From contig JNVV01000005.1 of the NCBI GenBank assembly GCA_000733355.1, forward strand, positions 782,649-846,648: 64,000 bases of DNA. Direction: 5' to 3'. The notes below the pieces were generated by a model. That model was not told the origin of the DNA. It did no database searches and was given only the letters and a program-made list of their open reading frames with translations. Made by a program: the position numbers and the translations under genes. This stretch comes from Falciphora oryzae. Its lineage: Eukaryota; Ascomycota; Sordariomycetes; Magnaporthales; Magnaporthaceae. Below, piece after piece: positions 46,179 through 58,300 of the stretch (the stretch's first letter is position 1; every line of letters starts with the position of its first letter).

Positions 46179-46737
46179 TTGATATGACAACTGATTAGCT
46201 GGTATATAACCCTCATTTGGTGGGGGTGGGGCTGACAATCCGGGAGCCCTCCCACCTGCCATGCCCTGACAATGTGATCCAAAGGAGGGGGCTACATGCA
46301 TTTCAAGGGCGAAAGAAGAAGAAAAAGAGTCCTTCTGACAGAGTAAAGTTTACCCTCTTCGGTTATCAAACCATATTCGTGTGGGAGCCATGAAACAAGC
46401 CACGGCTTACATTTTACCCCTCCGTGGCGTTGTTTGTCACCGCGAAATCGAAATCACGGACAGATTCCAGGTCCAAAGGGAACACACAATCCTTGACTGA
46501 TATATGTGCTAACTCTTCATCATTCCTGTATTTTGCGCTCAGAATGCGATCCTAAACCTACAACGCCTGCCTTTGATCATCTAAGGCATTTTCCCTTATC
46601 AGAACCTCTAGGTAAGTAAATACCAAAGAACTAGAAAAGTCATAACAGTAGAAACGCAATACCTTTCTGTCCTCCCTAAACCCCTCCTCGTCATTCATCA
46701 TCTATCTATACCCTACTCTTTGTTTCCCTGTTGCCGT
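46179..46737. other. intergenic region, tRNA-Asp / HSP104 3' side
   Basis: About 560 bp, AT-richer than its surroundings, containing the 3' UTR of HSP104 and the upstream flank of the tRNA. I see no other gene or clear motif. Confidence 0.5.
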
Positions 46738-49515
46738 TTAGTCAAACAGATCGTCTTCGTCATTGTCCATGAGCTCCTCCACCGCATCCTCCTCATCGTC
46801 GATGGCCATGTCGCTGTCCATGTCGCTGTCTGAGTGGTTGGGCAGCACGACGATCTTGTTGTTGACAAGCTCCACGCGCGCAACCTCACGGTCGCGGATG
46901 TTGCCCCGCAGGATGAGGATGGCCATCTTGTTGAGCAGCTCCTTTTCGATGACTCTCTGCAGCGGCCGCGCGCCGTACGCAGGCGAGTAGCCAGCGTTGC
47001 CCAGGTAGTCCTTGGCCTCCTCTGACACATCAATCATGATATCGCGGTCGTTGTCGTTCAACCGCTTCTGGATCTCGCTGATGCGCAGGTCCACAATCCT
47101 GCGGATCTCTCCGCGCGTCAGCCGGTTGAAGATGACGACTGATGAGATACGGTTGAGGAACTCGGGAAGGAAGTAGTTTCGCAGCGCTGTGTTCACCAGC
47201 TCGCGCGTTGTCGGGTCTATCTTCCCGTCCTTGCCTGCGGGCCGGGCCAGGTACTCGGCTCCCAGGTTGGATGTCATGACCACGATACAGTTGCGCGCGT
47301 CCACGACCCTGCCCTGACCATCCGTGATACGTCCGTCGTCCATGAGCTGCAGGAGGACTGTGAGCACCTCCTTGGCCGCCTTCTCCACCTCATCGAAGAG
47401 CAGGATCGAGAAAGGCTTCCGGCGCAGCCCCTCGGTCAGCTGGCCGCCCGAGTCGTGGCCCACGTATCCCGGCGGCGCACCGATCATGCGGCTCAGCGAG
47501 TGCCGCTCCTGGTACTCTGACATGTCGAACCGGATCATCGACTTGGGATCGTCGAACAGGAATTCGGCAAGCGCCTTGGTGAGCAGCGTCTTACCAGTAC
47601 CTGACGGTCCACAGAAAAGGAAACTTGGTGGCTGGTTGGGGTTGCTGAGACCGGACCGCTGCAGGCGGATAGCGTTGGACACCGACTGGACCGCCTCCTT
47701 CTGTCCGACCACAATTTTGCCGAGAACCCTCTCCATATGGATGAGCTTCTCCTTCTCCGTCGTCTTGAGCCGCGTCACGGGGATTCCCGTCCACCGAGCC
47801 ACAATCTCGTTGATCTGGTCTGGCCCGACAATGTCGGTCACCATAGAACCGCCCACGTCGCCAGACTGTGCGTTGAGTGCAGCATCCGCCGCGGCCTTCT
47901 CCTTCTCCAGCTGCTTGATCACTGTTTCCTGCTCCGGGATGGCGTAGTACTTGAGGTCGGCAGCGCGCGCATGATCGCCCACCCTGCTGGCATCCTCCAT
48001 CTTCACCTTGAGCTGCTCCAGCTTGACCTTGGCCTCCTGGATGTCCTTGCCGCGCTTCCTCTCGCTCTCGTACCTGTCCTTGAGCGGAACGAGCTCCTCC
48101 TCCACGTTCTGGGCCTCTTGCTTGGCGAGCATGAGACGACCCTGTGATGCTTGGTCCTTCTCGCGCGACAGAGCGTGGATTTCGATCTTGAGCTGGCGAA
48201 GCCGCCGCTCAAGCGAGTCGATAATTTCAGGCTGAGATTCTCGTGCAACACGGACGGCCGCCGCAGCCTCGTCGATCAGGTCGACTGCCGAGTCGGGCAG
48301 TCGCCTTGTTGTGAGATAACGTGCTGCCAGAGATGCCGCCGCCACGATGGCGCTGTCGGCAATGTTGACACCGTGGTGCACCTCGTACTTCTCCTTGAGA
48401 CCACGGAGGATGGATACGGTCTCAGGGATCGACGGCTCCTTGACAAGCACCTGCTGGAAACGACGCTCGAAGGCAGCATCCTTCTCGATGTACTTGCGGT
48501 ACTCGGCAAGGGTCGTGGCACCGATACAGTGCAGTTGCCCACGGGCCAGCATGGGCTTCAGCAGGTTGGCAGCGTCCATGCCACCCTCGCCCGAGGACCC
48601 GGCACCCATGAGCAGGTGGATTTCGTCGACGAAGAGGACAATCATGTCCTTGGACTCGGAAATCTCCTTCAGCACACCCTTCATTCTCTCCTCGAACTCT
48701 CCTCGGTACTTGCTACCGGCGACCAGTGCACCAACGTCGAGGGACAAGAGCTTGCAGGCCGCAAGATTGTCAGGGACATCGGCGTTGACTATGCGCTGGG
48801 CGAGACCCTCGACGACCGTGGTCTTGCCGACACCGGGCTCACCGATCAGCACGGGGTTGTTCTTGGTTCGCCGGGACAGGATTCTGACGACCCTGCGGAT
48901 CTCCTCCTCTCGGCCGATGACGGGGTCCATCTTTCCCTCGCGAGCCATGGCGGTCATGTCAATGGCGAACTTGGCCAGGTTTTCGTTTTCCTCCTCCGTG
49001 TCTGCCGTCTTGGAATCGACCCGCTTGGTGCCTCGGATGGCGGTGATGGCGTCCTGGAGCAGCTTGGGCTTGGGGATGTTGGCCTCCTTGAGGCAGTTCT
49101 GGAAGCTCGCGTCTTCGGCCAGGGCTTGGATCAGGTGGTCGACGGCGATATAAGAGTCCTTCTGGACCTTTTGCAGCTCCATCGCCTTACGGAGCACCGT
49201 GTTGAACGTGGGCGCCATCGATACATTGTCTGGTGGAGGATCTTGGCTGGGCAGCCGCACCAGCGTCTTCTTCAGTGCCCTGTCGAGTAGTTGGGGGTCA
49301 CCTTGTGCGCGCTCGATGACCTGGCGCAGAAGTGTGTGTGCATGGCCGCCCGGGGGAGGGTTCTGCTGGTCCTTGGACAGGTCCGGCGGGGGGTCCAGCA
49401 GCGAGACGGCGAGGTGGACTGGGAGGAGCTGGAGGTGTGCGTGCTGCTCCGCCAGGGACATGGCGTCCTCCAACGCCTTCTTCGCCCTGTCGGTGAATTC
49501 CATCTTGGAATTCAT
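46738..49515 (-). CDS. HSP104: heat shock protein Hsp98/Hsp104, ClpB-type disaggregase
   Basis: A single 925-residue exon. It is a hexameric AAA+ ATPase that works with Hsp70/Hsp40 in the cytosol and nucleus to pull proteins out of aggregates and gives thermotolerance. It starts [15 protein letters not shown], the Clp N-domain. AAA-1 has Walker A GEPGVGKT at 225-232 and [10 protein letters not shown]. The coiled-coil middle domain (about 420-560) has heptads such as [14 protein letters not shown] and lies between the two ATPase rings. AAA-2 has GPSGTGKT at 636-643 and [11 protein letters not shown]. The tail is acidic, with [10 protein letters not shown] and a terminal EDDLFD, as in fungal cytosolic Hsp104 and unlike mitochondrial Hsp78. 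A second ATG four codons in could also serve. It is divergent from the mL67 gene; I found no perfect heat-shock element in the shared upstream region. Confidence 0.98.
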   Translation of the reverse strand: MNSKMEFTDRAKKALEDAMSLAEQHAHLQLLPVHLAVSLLDPPPDLSKDQQNPPPGGHAHTLLRQVIERAQGDPQLLDRALKKTLVRLPSQDPPPDNVSMAPTFNTVLRKAMELQKVQKDSYIAVDHLIQALAEDASFQNCLKEANIPKPKLLQDAITAIRGTKRVDSKTADTEEENENLAKFAIDMTAMAREGKMDPVIGREEEIRRVVRILSRRTKNNPVLIGEPGVGKTTVVEGLAQRIVNADVPDNLAACKLLSLDVGALVAGSKYRGEFEERMKGVLKEISESKDMIVLFVDEIHLLMGAGSSGEGGMDAANLLKPMLARGQLHCIGATTLAEYRKYIEKDAAFERRFQQVLVKEPSIPETVSILRGLKEKYEVHHGVNIADSAIVAAASLAARYLTTRRLPDSAVDLIDEAAAAVRVARESQPEIIDSLERRLRQLKIEIHALSREKDQASQGRLMLAKQEAQNVEEELVPLKDRYESERKRGKDIQEAKVKLEQLKVKMEDASRVGDHARAADLKYYAIPEQETVIKQLEKEKAAADAALNAQSGDVGGSMVTDIVGPDQINEIVARWTGIPVTRLKTTEKEKLIHMERVLGKIVVGQKEAVQSVSNAIRLQRSGLSNPNQPPSFLFCGPSGTGKTLLTKALAEFLFDDPKSMIRFDMSEYQERHSLSRMIGAPPGYVGHDSGGQLTEGLRRKPFSILLFDEVEKAAKEVLTVLLQLMDDGRITDGQGRVVDARNCIVVMTSNLGAEYLARPAGKDGKIDPTTRELVNTALRNYFLPEFLNRISSVVIFNRLTRGEIRRIVDLRISEIQKRLNDNDRDIMIDVSEEAKDYLGNAGYSPAYGARPLQRVIEKELLNKMAILILRGNIRDREVARVELVNNKIVVLPNHSDSDMDSDMAIDDEEDAVEELMDNDEDDLFD

Positions 49516-50331
49516 CTTGGCTGCGGTGACTTTTCTACTGTGGAGAGATAGATATTAAGTGTTTTGAATTGTGGTGGTTTGTTGTTTTTCTGTGAGACGT
49601 GTTGGTCTTGAAGACCGCTTCGTAAAATCGGGAGAAACCACTATGCGTGGGTGGTATAAGTGGGGTATGAGAATCGAAAGTGGTTTGTTTGTTCGTGAGA
49701 GGGAAATGTGATGCAGAAAGCAAACAAAAAACTGGCAGAGATCTGACCGAGGTGGCACAGGAAACGCAGCAAAAGGGAACGAGGGTGGTAATTTATGCCC
49801 AGTTCGCAGTGGAGAACGCCCGAATGCTGCCCGAGGAAAGCACGCCGGATCGAACGATGATGGCGGCTCGGGAACAAACTTGGAAGTTCCAGCACCATCG
49901 CGGCCTTTCCGGCAAGCAGCTGGGCGCCGGTGGTCCCAAGTCGGGCTCCCAAGATTCAGAACCCCCTCGAAGCTCCTGGATGGGCGCTTGACGTAGTTTC
50001 CACGCGCCGAAGCTTGCAATTGGCCAGAATTGCGACGAGAACTGCGCCTCACACCGCGGGGCAGGTCTCGGAGACACCAGCCAACCAGGGGGCAGGATAA
50101 GCCCAGAACCCATGCCTGTGGCTTGACTCGGAGCCCGGATATACTATGCGCCACTCCACCCAATCAACGGGCCAAACCCTTGACAGCTCGTCTGGCAGAC
50201 TTCGGTGGGGCCGACTGAGCTGGAATTTCAATTGGCAGCGCCTGGCCTGGCGGGCAAGGCTTTCAGCCGCGAGCTCCATCGCGAAATTTCCGGAGCGCCC
50301 ACAGCAGGCCGGTGCCGCCAACAGCCCAACG
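49516..50331. promoter_or_regulatory. divergent promoter region, HSP104 / mL67
   Basis: These 816 bp separate the two starts. Isolated GAA and TTC triplets are common (for example around 49883-49889 and 49955-49971), but I see no array with correct 5-bp phasing. A CCCCT stress-response core is at 49963-49967. It must drive a stress-induced gene and a mitoribosomal gene in opposite directions. Confidence 0.55.
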
Positions 50332-51305
50332 ATGAACACCACTCCCGCATCGGCGTCGCTCCTCCGCTTCTCGGCCGGCCTGTCCCGCGTCGGCGTCCGC
50401 CATGGCTCCCACCTGGCGCGCTACAAGAAGCCGCAGCCCGAAAAGGCCGGCTTCTGGCCCGGCCACGGCGAGAAGATATGGGTCTTCAGCCACCTCGACA
50501 CAAACCAGATAATATACTCGACCAAGCCGGTGCTGGACGTAGGGCTCTCCCTCCCTCTGCTCTGCCTCGCTGGCCCCCTCGATCTTGTCGATATTGACAT
50601 GCATGTGCTCCGCAGTCAAACAAAGCCCTGAAGCAGCTGCCCTTCAACGGCAAGAAGACGAAGCCGGCAAAACTGAGGAAAGACTACTGGAGGCCCATGG
50701 CCATCATAAAGTTCCAGGAGGGCGAGGGCAACATCGGCCGGTCCGTGTACCAGAAGCTGCGCGAGTTCAGGCGGCTGCACGAGCTCTCGTGGGGCTACCA
50801 GGCCGATGAGTTTTACAAAATGAGCAAAAGGGACAGGGGCAAGGCGCTGAACAACCAAAAGGCCAACGCCGTCGCAGATATCGCTGCCGTGCTCGGCGGC
50901 GCCGGCAGGGGGAATCTGATGTGGAGGAAGCCGGACGGAGAGGACGCAGACGCGGCCGTGTCGGCGACGGCGACGGAGGAGGGCGATTCTTCGACGCCCG
51001 CCGAGCGGCCGTCGACGGCGCACGGCGAGGAGGAGGAGGAGGTTGCGTCCGCCACACAGCCGGCACCGCCCTTCCCTGGCGCGACACTAGCGCCGGCATC
51101 GATCTACTGGGCGAGCGAGTACGACGCGGCGTTCGTCAAGGACTGGCCCCAAAACGTCAGCCACGGACTTGGCCTAGACGCCGATTCGGAAATCAAAACG
51201 TCCGACGAGCCCGTCGAGGCCGAGGAGGAATCGCCCGAACCAAGCACCGAGGCGAGCACCGAAGAGAGCGCCGCACAAAGTCAGGAGAAGCCCCGTGCTC
51301 CATAG
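50332..51305 (+). CDS. MHR1: mitochondrial large ribosomal subunit protein mL67 (Mhr1 family)
   Basis: Two exons, 50332-50538 and 50616-51305, encode 298 residues. mL67 is a fungal-specific component of the mitochondrial 54S subunit. The yeast homologue Mhr1 was first described in mitochondrial DNA recombination and replication. The N-terminus (MNTTPASASLLRFSAGLSRV) is rich in Ser and Arg without acids and fits a mitochondrial presequence. The diagnostic block follows: GSHLARYKKP, GFWPGHGEKIWVF, KLRKDYWRPMA, GRSVYQKLRE and QKANAVADIAAVL. The junction GAC/SNKAL is in phase 0. After about residue 205 the protein is low-complexity, with a Glu run (EEEEE), a short conserved ASIYWASEYD block and an acidic Ser/Glu-rich tail. 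This tail is longer than I would expect for the core protein. Confidence 0.94.
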
Positions 51306-51537
51306 GGCGAGGTCACGGGAGAAGCCTGTCGCCATAATCGCATTTACCCGAGAGCCCCCCTGAGGGTCGTGGGTGGGAGTGTGGGAAAGAGCCTGTATTC
51401 TACTGTGCATATAAAACCCGATCATGTGCAACCAAACTACCCCATGCAAACCGGCTTCAGATCCTACCCGTTCGCCCGCCAGTTTCCTCACTCTTCATTC
51501 CGACGCCCCTTTGCCCGTCATTATAACCCCTCGCTCC

Positions 51538-53328
51538 TTACACCTTGATGGCAAACGACTTGAGATACTCATAATGATCCGCGTTGGCGTCGACACATTC
51601 CCGGATGATCTTTTGACCCTTCTCGCCATACTTCTCGAGCCACTCCTTGTTGTCCGACTCGGTCGTCGCCGTTTTCTGCCCGCCATTCAATTTCTCCATG
51701 TCAGCAAACAGACGAGCAATTCACAATCACCCTTTTTGCAGGGCAAACAACAGCAAAAGAGCAACTTACACAGCCGTGAGTCCTCGGCTTGAGATAGGTG
51801 CTCCCGATGACGTCGTCGTGGAAGCCGTTCCACTTTGCGAACGCATTGACGGCGTGCCTCTGGTTCTCCTCGTCCTCCCACCTGAGCATGTCGGGGCTGT
51901 AGTCGATGCCGACCTCGTTGCAGAAGGCCTCGATGACGGCGGCGGGCTTGTCCAGCAGGTCGTCGGCGTCGACCACGGTGATGCTGACGGACCCGGGGCA
52001 GTCTGTTGTCGAGCCGTTGCTGACCTCCTCGCCGGCCCTGTGGGGGCCGACGACGCCCTCGCCGCGCAGGTAGTCGAACAGCTTGCGCAGCTCCAGGTAG
52101 CCGGCCTCGCTCGGCATGAAGTTGGGGAAGCCCGTCACCTTGCTCAGCGGCGGGATGGTGCAGCGGTAGTAGGACGGGATGGACCGGCGCGGGTGCCGGA
52201 TGAGGAAGGTGAAGTGGAACTTGCGGAGCTCCTCCAGCGGCACCACGGTCGGGTTCTCCAGCTTGTGGGCTGTGGTGCCGTTGCTGGTGCCGTTGGCATA
52301 GGTACCGTTGCTAGTGCCGTTGACGTGGGTGCCGTTGACGTGGATGCCGTTGGTGTGAGTGCCGTTGGTGTGAGTGCCGTTGGTCCCGTTCGTGATGCCG
52401 TTGGCGGCGGCAGCCCCATTAATTGCCACTCCGTTCGTCACGCCATTGGTGGTGGCCTTTGTTCCGTTGGTGACGACGCCGTTGCTGCGAGCCCCATTCA
52501 CACCGGCGCCGTTGGTCTGGCTCTGGGCCAGCGAGGGCGCAATGGTCACGGGCTTTCCATCCGGAGGCGAGAGATAGTGGGTGATGTCCTTGATGAACAG
52601 CCTCTTCCCCTGTTTGCGGGTCAGCATGTTGTCCCAGACCGAGCCGCCACTCTGGCCGTGGCTCAAATCGCCCTTCCCATTCTGCACGACGACCATTAGC
52701 TCCGGGGAGCACCCCCAGATACAGCTTGCCAACAGGGGAGGAGGTTGCGACAGCGCCTATAAGTGGCTTATTCTTTAACCCCGAGTGACGACATACCTCT
52801 GGGACAGACGACGTCAGACCGTCGAGGACATCCTTGAACGTGACGTCGGAGAAGCCGCTCTCGACCCTGGCGGCCTCGTCGTCCTCGTACCTGGAGGACA
52901 GCCTCTCGGGGCCAAAGTAGAAAGCATCCCCGAACGGCTCGTGAGCGCACTCGAGGATATCACGCCGAGTCATAAAGACCTATACATGACAGGGTTTTTA
53001 TGGTGTCAGTTTAGATCAATGTTTTTTTTTTTTTTTTTCGTTGCCCCTGTCAGCTTCCGCACTTCCATGGCAGGGTCATCGGATGGGCATTTGGCGATAA
53101 CGCCATCGCATCCACTTGTGTCATCGTCCGCTTGCGCCATAGGGAGCCCTAGAAGGACCCCCCGGCAGCTGAACATAAGCTTATAAGACGGGACGGGAAC
53201 AAGCTCACGGATAGGTATATAAAAGGGGAATCCTTCTTCTTCTCTTCTTAATCCTCACTTACCCTCTCGAACGCGGTTGAACAGGCGCGCGGGTGCGTCG
53301 CCACGAAGATTGGCCTGGTCGACGGCAT
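51538..53328 (-). CDS. fungal sulfotransferase-like P-loop protein with an Asn-Gly repeat insert
   Basis: Four exons (53263-53328, 52797-52979, 51770-52609, 51538-51675) give 408 residues, all junctions in phase 0. The tiny first exon encodes 22 residues, including THPRACSTAFER, the P-loop-like 5' phosphosulfate-binding motif at the N-terminus of this family. It continues into VFMTRRDILECAHEPFGDAF. Exon 3 has FIKDITHYLSPP and the FTFLIRHPRRSIPSYYR block, the second sulfotransferase motif. The last exon ends EYLKSFAIKV. A stretch at about residues 115-195 is almost wholly NGT/NGV/NGI units and appears to be an expansion inside the fold. No signal peptide is visible, so it is probably cytosolic. 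The family is widespread in fungi with mostly unknown substrates. Intron 1 is unusually long (283 bp) and contains a T17 run. Confidence 0.86.
52274..52516. repeat. coding Asn-Gly repeat (minisatellite-like)
   Basis: Within exon 3 of the sulfotransferase-like gene, about 80 residues are built from repeated Asn-Gly pairs followed by Thr, Val, Ile or Ser (for example TNGTHTNGIHVNGTHVNG). The plus strand shows recurring GTGCCGTTG-type words at 15- to 18-base spacing. Such tracts often vary in length between strains. Confidence 0.88.
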
Positions 53329-55393
53329 GGCTGTGTTTTTCCCCTGGTCGGCAATGGTTGTCTTTTCCCAAGAGCTTCGTGCGGCACACAAGAGCTTCCT
53401 TCAATCCAATATTACGGAAACCGGTAGAGGAGGCAATAAAGATGAAAATACTCATAAAACTTTAGGATGCGACCGACGATGGCTCCAGGAAGCTCTAGGA
53501 AAGACGGAACTTTCTTTGAGGAGATGGTTGCTATTTTTCAGAGTTTTGCTAGAGCTTCTGGGTATGTGGCAAATCAACATTGAACACTTTTGGGAGGATT
53601 TCCCACCCTTTCCCCCCTCGGTCCTTTTCTTCCCACCAAGCACAAAGGCTACTCGATTTTCTCATGTGCCCATCCATATCATCCTTGCCCTCCTCCCTCT
53701 TTTTTTTTTCCGGGGCTTGTTCTGGTTCGCAGGGGTGGCAGACATCCAATGACAAGGTTGGCTCTTCAGCTTCCACTTTTCCTTGTCTCGCTTGAAGGAT
53801 GTCACTCTGCTCGATTGTCCGCTGGGCAAGGTACACTTCTGGTCAAGCCTGGGGTCACTATACCTTGGCGTCTGAAAATCCGGGTCTTGTCTGACTCTCC
53901 CAAGCTATGTAAGTGGGAAAGTAGTGTTGCGCCGCAGATATGGAACCGACACCCGAGCCGGCCACCTAGAACTCATCTAAACCTCAGCTTCTATTGGCAA
54001 GATTTGTGTCTCTGCCGGGCGGATGGATAAGGTGTCTCCAAAGCTTAGAGCTTACGAGAAAAGTTACCTACATTGCCTATCTCTGGCCTATCTCAAGTCC
54101 GTGGCGTACGCTGGCAGAGAACTGTACATGGGACATAACGTCCTGCAGACCGAGCGCGGGAGAGCCTTGACACCGTGACATCAAGGGTACATCATGACGA
54201 TGGGTGTGTGCCCCGGTGTACTTTGTCACTGGGTTGGTCCTTGGTAGCAAAACCCTTGCCCAAAAATAAGTCCCATTCCTGTTCCATTTTTTCCAACTCC
54301 AAGCTCTCCAAGCGCCGTCTCTTCCGCGCAAAGCTCAACAGCTCCCGGAGTTCCTCTCACGGCGCCCCACAGCTCCATGCAGCCTGAGCTGCCTATAACG
54401 TCACCACCCCTGGGCGAGGGCGTGGGGTCCCGGTGTGGGAGACGAAGGTGGGTGGGTGACAGAGACGAACTGGGTGGTGGGCTGCCGCGTTCCACAAATA
54501 AAAGCTTGGCAGTCTGGGTCCATGCCATAAGTTGCTACCACACGCGAAAGGGAAACAGGGGAGAATACAAGGAAAAAATAGGGTGAAAAAAAAAAAAAAT
54601 TACAGGAAAGAATACAATAAAGAAAATAGGAAAGGAAGCAGGAAACGATACAGGAAAGAACTGTAACAATATGCATACTCATTCGCGTGGTCGGAACTGC
54701 AGACTTTTATTCAAGCAACATGGCTGCTACCAAAAAAGAGACGGTAAGAAAACCTGCATCCTTCTTGGCCCCAAGCCCTATCGGATGCCGCGAGGTGTCG
54801 GTGCGAGGGTGGGGGCGCATCCATGACGCCGCAGCACGTTTCTCTTGGGCCTGCACGTCGTATGCAAGCCGCGACTTGGAGCACTTGGGAAAACCAAGGA
54901 ACGCACGTGTCGGCAGGCCAATTAGCCATTCGACAAAAATGGGCATTTTTCGGGGCTGAGCAGAGCAGCATGTTCGGCAGCTGCAGAATGCGCGCAGAAT
55001 TATGTAAAAGAGGGGAGGGATGGGAAAGAAAAAGGGAGTCACGCAATAAAGACGGGGAAAAAGAATGACCACCCGAGATAGACGCTCGAAAAAGAAGCTG
55101 GTTAGATGGAATGGGGAAGGTGGATGTCTCCTGGACCCCTAGTGGACTGTAGACCAAGACAAGGGAGAGTAGCACCGTTCGTTACGGATGAGATTTTGGA
55201 AGAGAGGTGTGTTGGCGTGGGTGGATGGTATGCGTTTGCAGCTTAGATCTAGATAACCATCCATGATATTAGGTATGGCATCCGGCGTCCTGATACGCCC
55301 CAGCAAAGAGATGGAGTAATAATAATGTGTGTCGGCTTTTGGCTCCCCATCACGAGATAGATCAGTCTATTTACTGGCACAAAGGGCAATGAA
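53329..55393. other. intergenic region, sulfotransferase-like gene / CTR9
   Basis: About 2.07 kb between the start of one minus-strand gene and the stop of the next. It should hold the sulfotransferase promoter and the CTR9 3' UTR. Short overlapping frames (about 60-150 residues) have no domain. A purine-rich patch at about 54550-54665 contains repeated AGGAAA words. Confidence 0.5.
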
Positions 55394-58300
55394 TTACTCG
55401 TCGTCACCCATCGTCGTGTCCGCCGCCGCAGCTGCCGGGGGCGAGCCACCACCACCCTCGTCCTCATCCTCATCGCTCTCGTCCAGCACCCGACCGCCCC
55501 TTCGGGACCGTTTAGGCCGCGACACCGCACCGTCGTCATCGTCGTTGGCGCCGGCATCGTCGTCGACCTCCATACGGTCGTCTTCATCGTCGCTGCCCCT
55601 GCCGCCCTTCTTCGAGCGCCGTTCGCGGCGGCGGTCGCCCTCGTCGGCGTCCGAGTCCTCTGGCGTCGTGAGCCTATCATTCTCCAGGTCCTTCTCAGCC
55701 CGATCGAGAGCATCGTAGTCGTCATTACCCTCCTCATCACTGTCCACCACGATCTCGGCCGACTTGTACTTTGCGTTCTCCTTCTTGGCCGTGAGCCGCC
55801 GCTTCTTCTTAGGCTGCCTCTCCTCGTCCGACTCGTCATCTCCGCTCTTGTCTGCCTTCTTCTTGCGCGACCGCCCGCCACCGCTCTTGCCTGCCCGCGG
55901 CTCGCGCGGCTCCGACCGCGTCGCCGCCTTGCGCTTGCGCTTGACCTTCTCGCCCGTCTCCGAATCCGTCGTCATCTCGGCCGCCTCGCGCGCCCGCTCC
56001 GCCGCCATGCGCTGCTCCGCCAGCTCCCGGTCGCGCGCCGCGATCGCCTCGCGCTCCTTGCGGATCTTCTCCTGCCGCTCCCGCTCCGCTTCGAGCACCT
56101 TCTGCTTCTCCTCCTCTCGCCTCTTCAGCTCCTCCTGCCGCTTCTGCTTAGCCGCCTCAAGCTTCTCCTTATTCTTCTCCTCGTACTCCTTCTGGCTCGC
56201 CATCGCCCGCTCCAGCTGCTTCCTCTGTGTGTTGCGCGCCATGCTCGCGCGCTGCTCGACGTCCTGTTTCGGGTAAGGAGTCTGCGGGTGCTTCGCGATC
56301 TCGTCCAGAGCCACAATCGCCGCCTCGAGACCCGCTGCCGCGTCCCGCAGTTGCTCAAGCGAGCGCTGTGTTTCGCTGAGGCCATTGATAGTGGTCGCGA
56401 GCTGAATTTGCACAAACGCTACGTTGAACTTGAAGTGAACCTGCTCAGGGGCGACATCGAGGGCCTTGAAAGGTTTGTTAGCTCCCAGGGCATCCTGCCA
56501 CATGGGTAATCTGTGCTAAGAATACCCCAACTCACCTTCTTTGCGCATTCAAGGGCCATCTTATACGCGTCGAGGTCCCGCTCCGAGCGAGCCTTGTTCA
56601 GCCAGGTTCTACCAAGGCATGCCAAGATGCTGGGATCGTTTGCCTTTCCCTCCTTGGCGAGAGCTGCTTCGTAGTTTTCAATCGCCTTGGTGAACTGCCG
56701 CAGCTCGGCGAAGATGTGGCCGAGGTTAACGTAGACCTGAGCATCCTTGATCGTGTCGCGGACGCTCAGGAAGATGGGAAGCGCGTTCTTGTGATCCTTC
56801 CTGTCCTCAACCAGAGCTATTGCGATTCCCTGGGCGGCATACGCATTCTTGGGATCCAGCTGCAGTGCCTTCTCAAAGAACTCGACCGCCCGGTTGTAGG
56901 TGGCGCTCCTCTTGGCCTTGTCCTGGTCCGTCTCGCGCCGCATCTCCCTTGCCGATGCTAGGTACAGGTTGCCCATGCCGACAAGCGCGTAGCAGTCGTG
57001 CTTGTCGTAATGTTGCAGCGTGTGTCGGTAATGGCGAAGCTCGGGGTCGTCTGCGATGTTCGCCTGCCGTTTCCTCGAGTGAACCTTGCCAAGATACCAG
57101 CCATACAGCGCTCGCACTTCCAGGTCCGCTGGATGCTCTTGGTAGAGCTTGGCGACAGCATCCGGGCCTTCTTTATTGGGATGCTTGCGCAGCTTCAGGT
57201 AGGCCATGCGGGTCTTGGCATCCGTGTAGTCATCGTGGCGCTTGAGCAGGCCCTCATAGACTTCTATGGCCTGGTCGGAAAGGCCGCGAGCCTCGTAGCT
57301 CCGACCCAAGTTGTAGCTGATGGTTGTGACAAGTGCGTCGGTATCCATCTGCTCGTCGCCCTCCTGAATACGCATGCAGGCACCGAGTGCGGCCTCGAAC
57401 ATGTCACTGGCGGTTTCGTGCCTCTCGTTTTGGGAGTGGAAGCACCCGATGTTATTCAGGAGCTGCGGCGGTAGGAGCTTCCGCATGGCGGCGCGTAGCT
57501 CCGCCTCATCCCCGATGCCGGTTGGCCTGTCGGCCTCCGAAATCTGCTCAGTCTCCAGCTGCTCGACCTGTTGCAGGCACTGGAGAGCCTTGTCGGGGTT
57601 ATCAACCTCGTAGAGCCGCGCAAGGCTCAGAAGAACAGACGCATCGGGTGCCAGATTCTTCTTGGTATCCTTCCAGGCAGCCCTCACGCCCTCCAGCAGG
57701 CTGATTGCCTTTTTCACCTCTCCTGACTTGTCCTCTTTGACAGTTGCGTACTGATTCGCAAACACCTCCTCCGCGTAGAGAGTTCCTAGCAGTATCATGG
57801 CCTCGTAGGTCCTGGACTGCTGAATCATCTTCTCGAGTCGAAGCTTGGCCTCGCCGAGATCTTCCTTGACGACGGAAAGCTGGGCTGCACCAAACTTTGC
57901 TGGCAGATAGCCACGCTCCGTCCCGCCCCTGGCATCATCGGACCGTCGGTAATAGTCGGCCGCCTTCTCCACGTCCCCTTCGTAGTGCTCCTTCCGGGCA
58001 AGCAGATACCAACCGTCACTGGCGATGGCGTTGACGTCGGTAAACTGGATCGCCTTGTGCGCCAGAGAGTCGACATTCTGGAAGGATTTCCTCGACAGGA
58101 AGTAGCCCGCAAAGGTAGCGCATGTGAGAGGGAGGTCCTTGCTGAGCTTGAAAGACTTTTGCGTGTACTCGGTCATGGCCTTCTTGTACAGCCTGATGAA
58201 CTCTGGGCTGTTGGTGGGGACCTGGCCACTAGCGTCCAGGTAGTAAAGGCCGAGCAAGATGTTGGCCGTCTTGGAATCCGTGTTGATCTCGAGGCAGCGC

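Noticed and set aside
47324..49290. Long plus-strand frames opposite HSP104
   Set aside because: Antisense shadows of a highly codon-biased gene; the minus strand encodes a full, conserved Hsp104.
49516..50331. Canonical heat-shock element before HSP104
   Set aside because: GAA and TTC triplets occur, but their spacing is 4, 10 or 11 bases without a proper 5-bp phased array, so I do not annotate one.
56465..56500. Alternative CTR9 exon adding HRLPMWQDALGANKPFK
   Set aside because: Using an earlier acceptor keeps the frame but inserts residues into the conserved AKK/ALDVAPEQ block. The later acceptor gives the expected family sequence.
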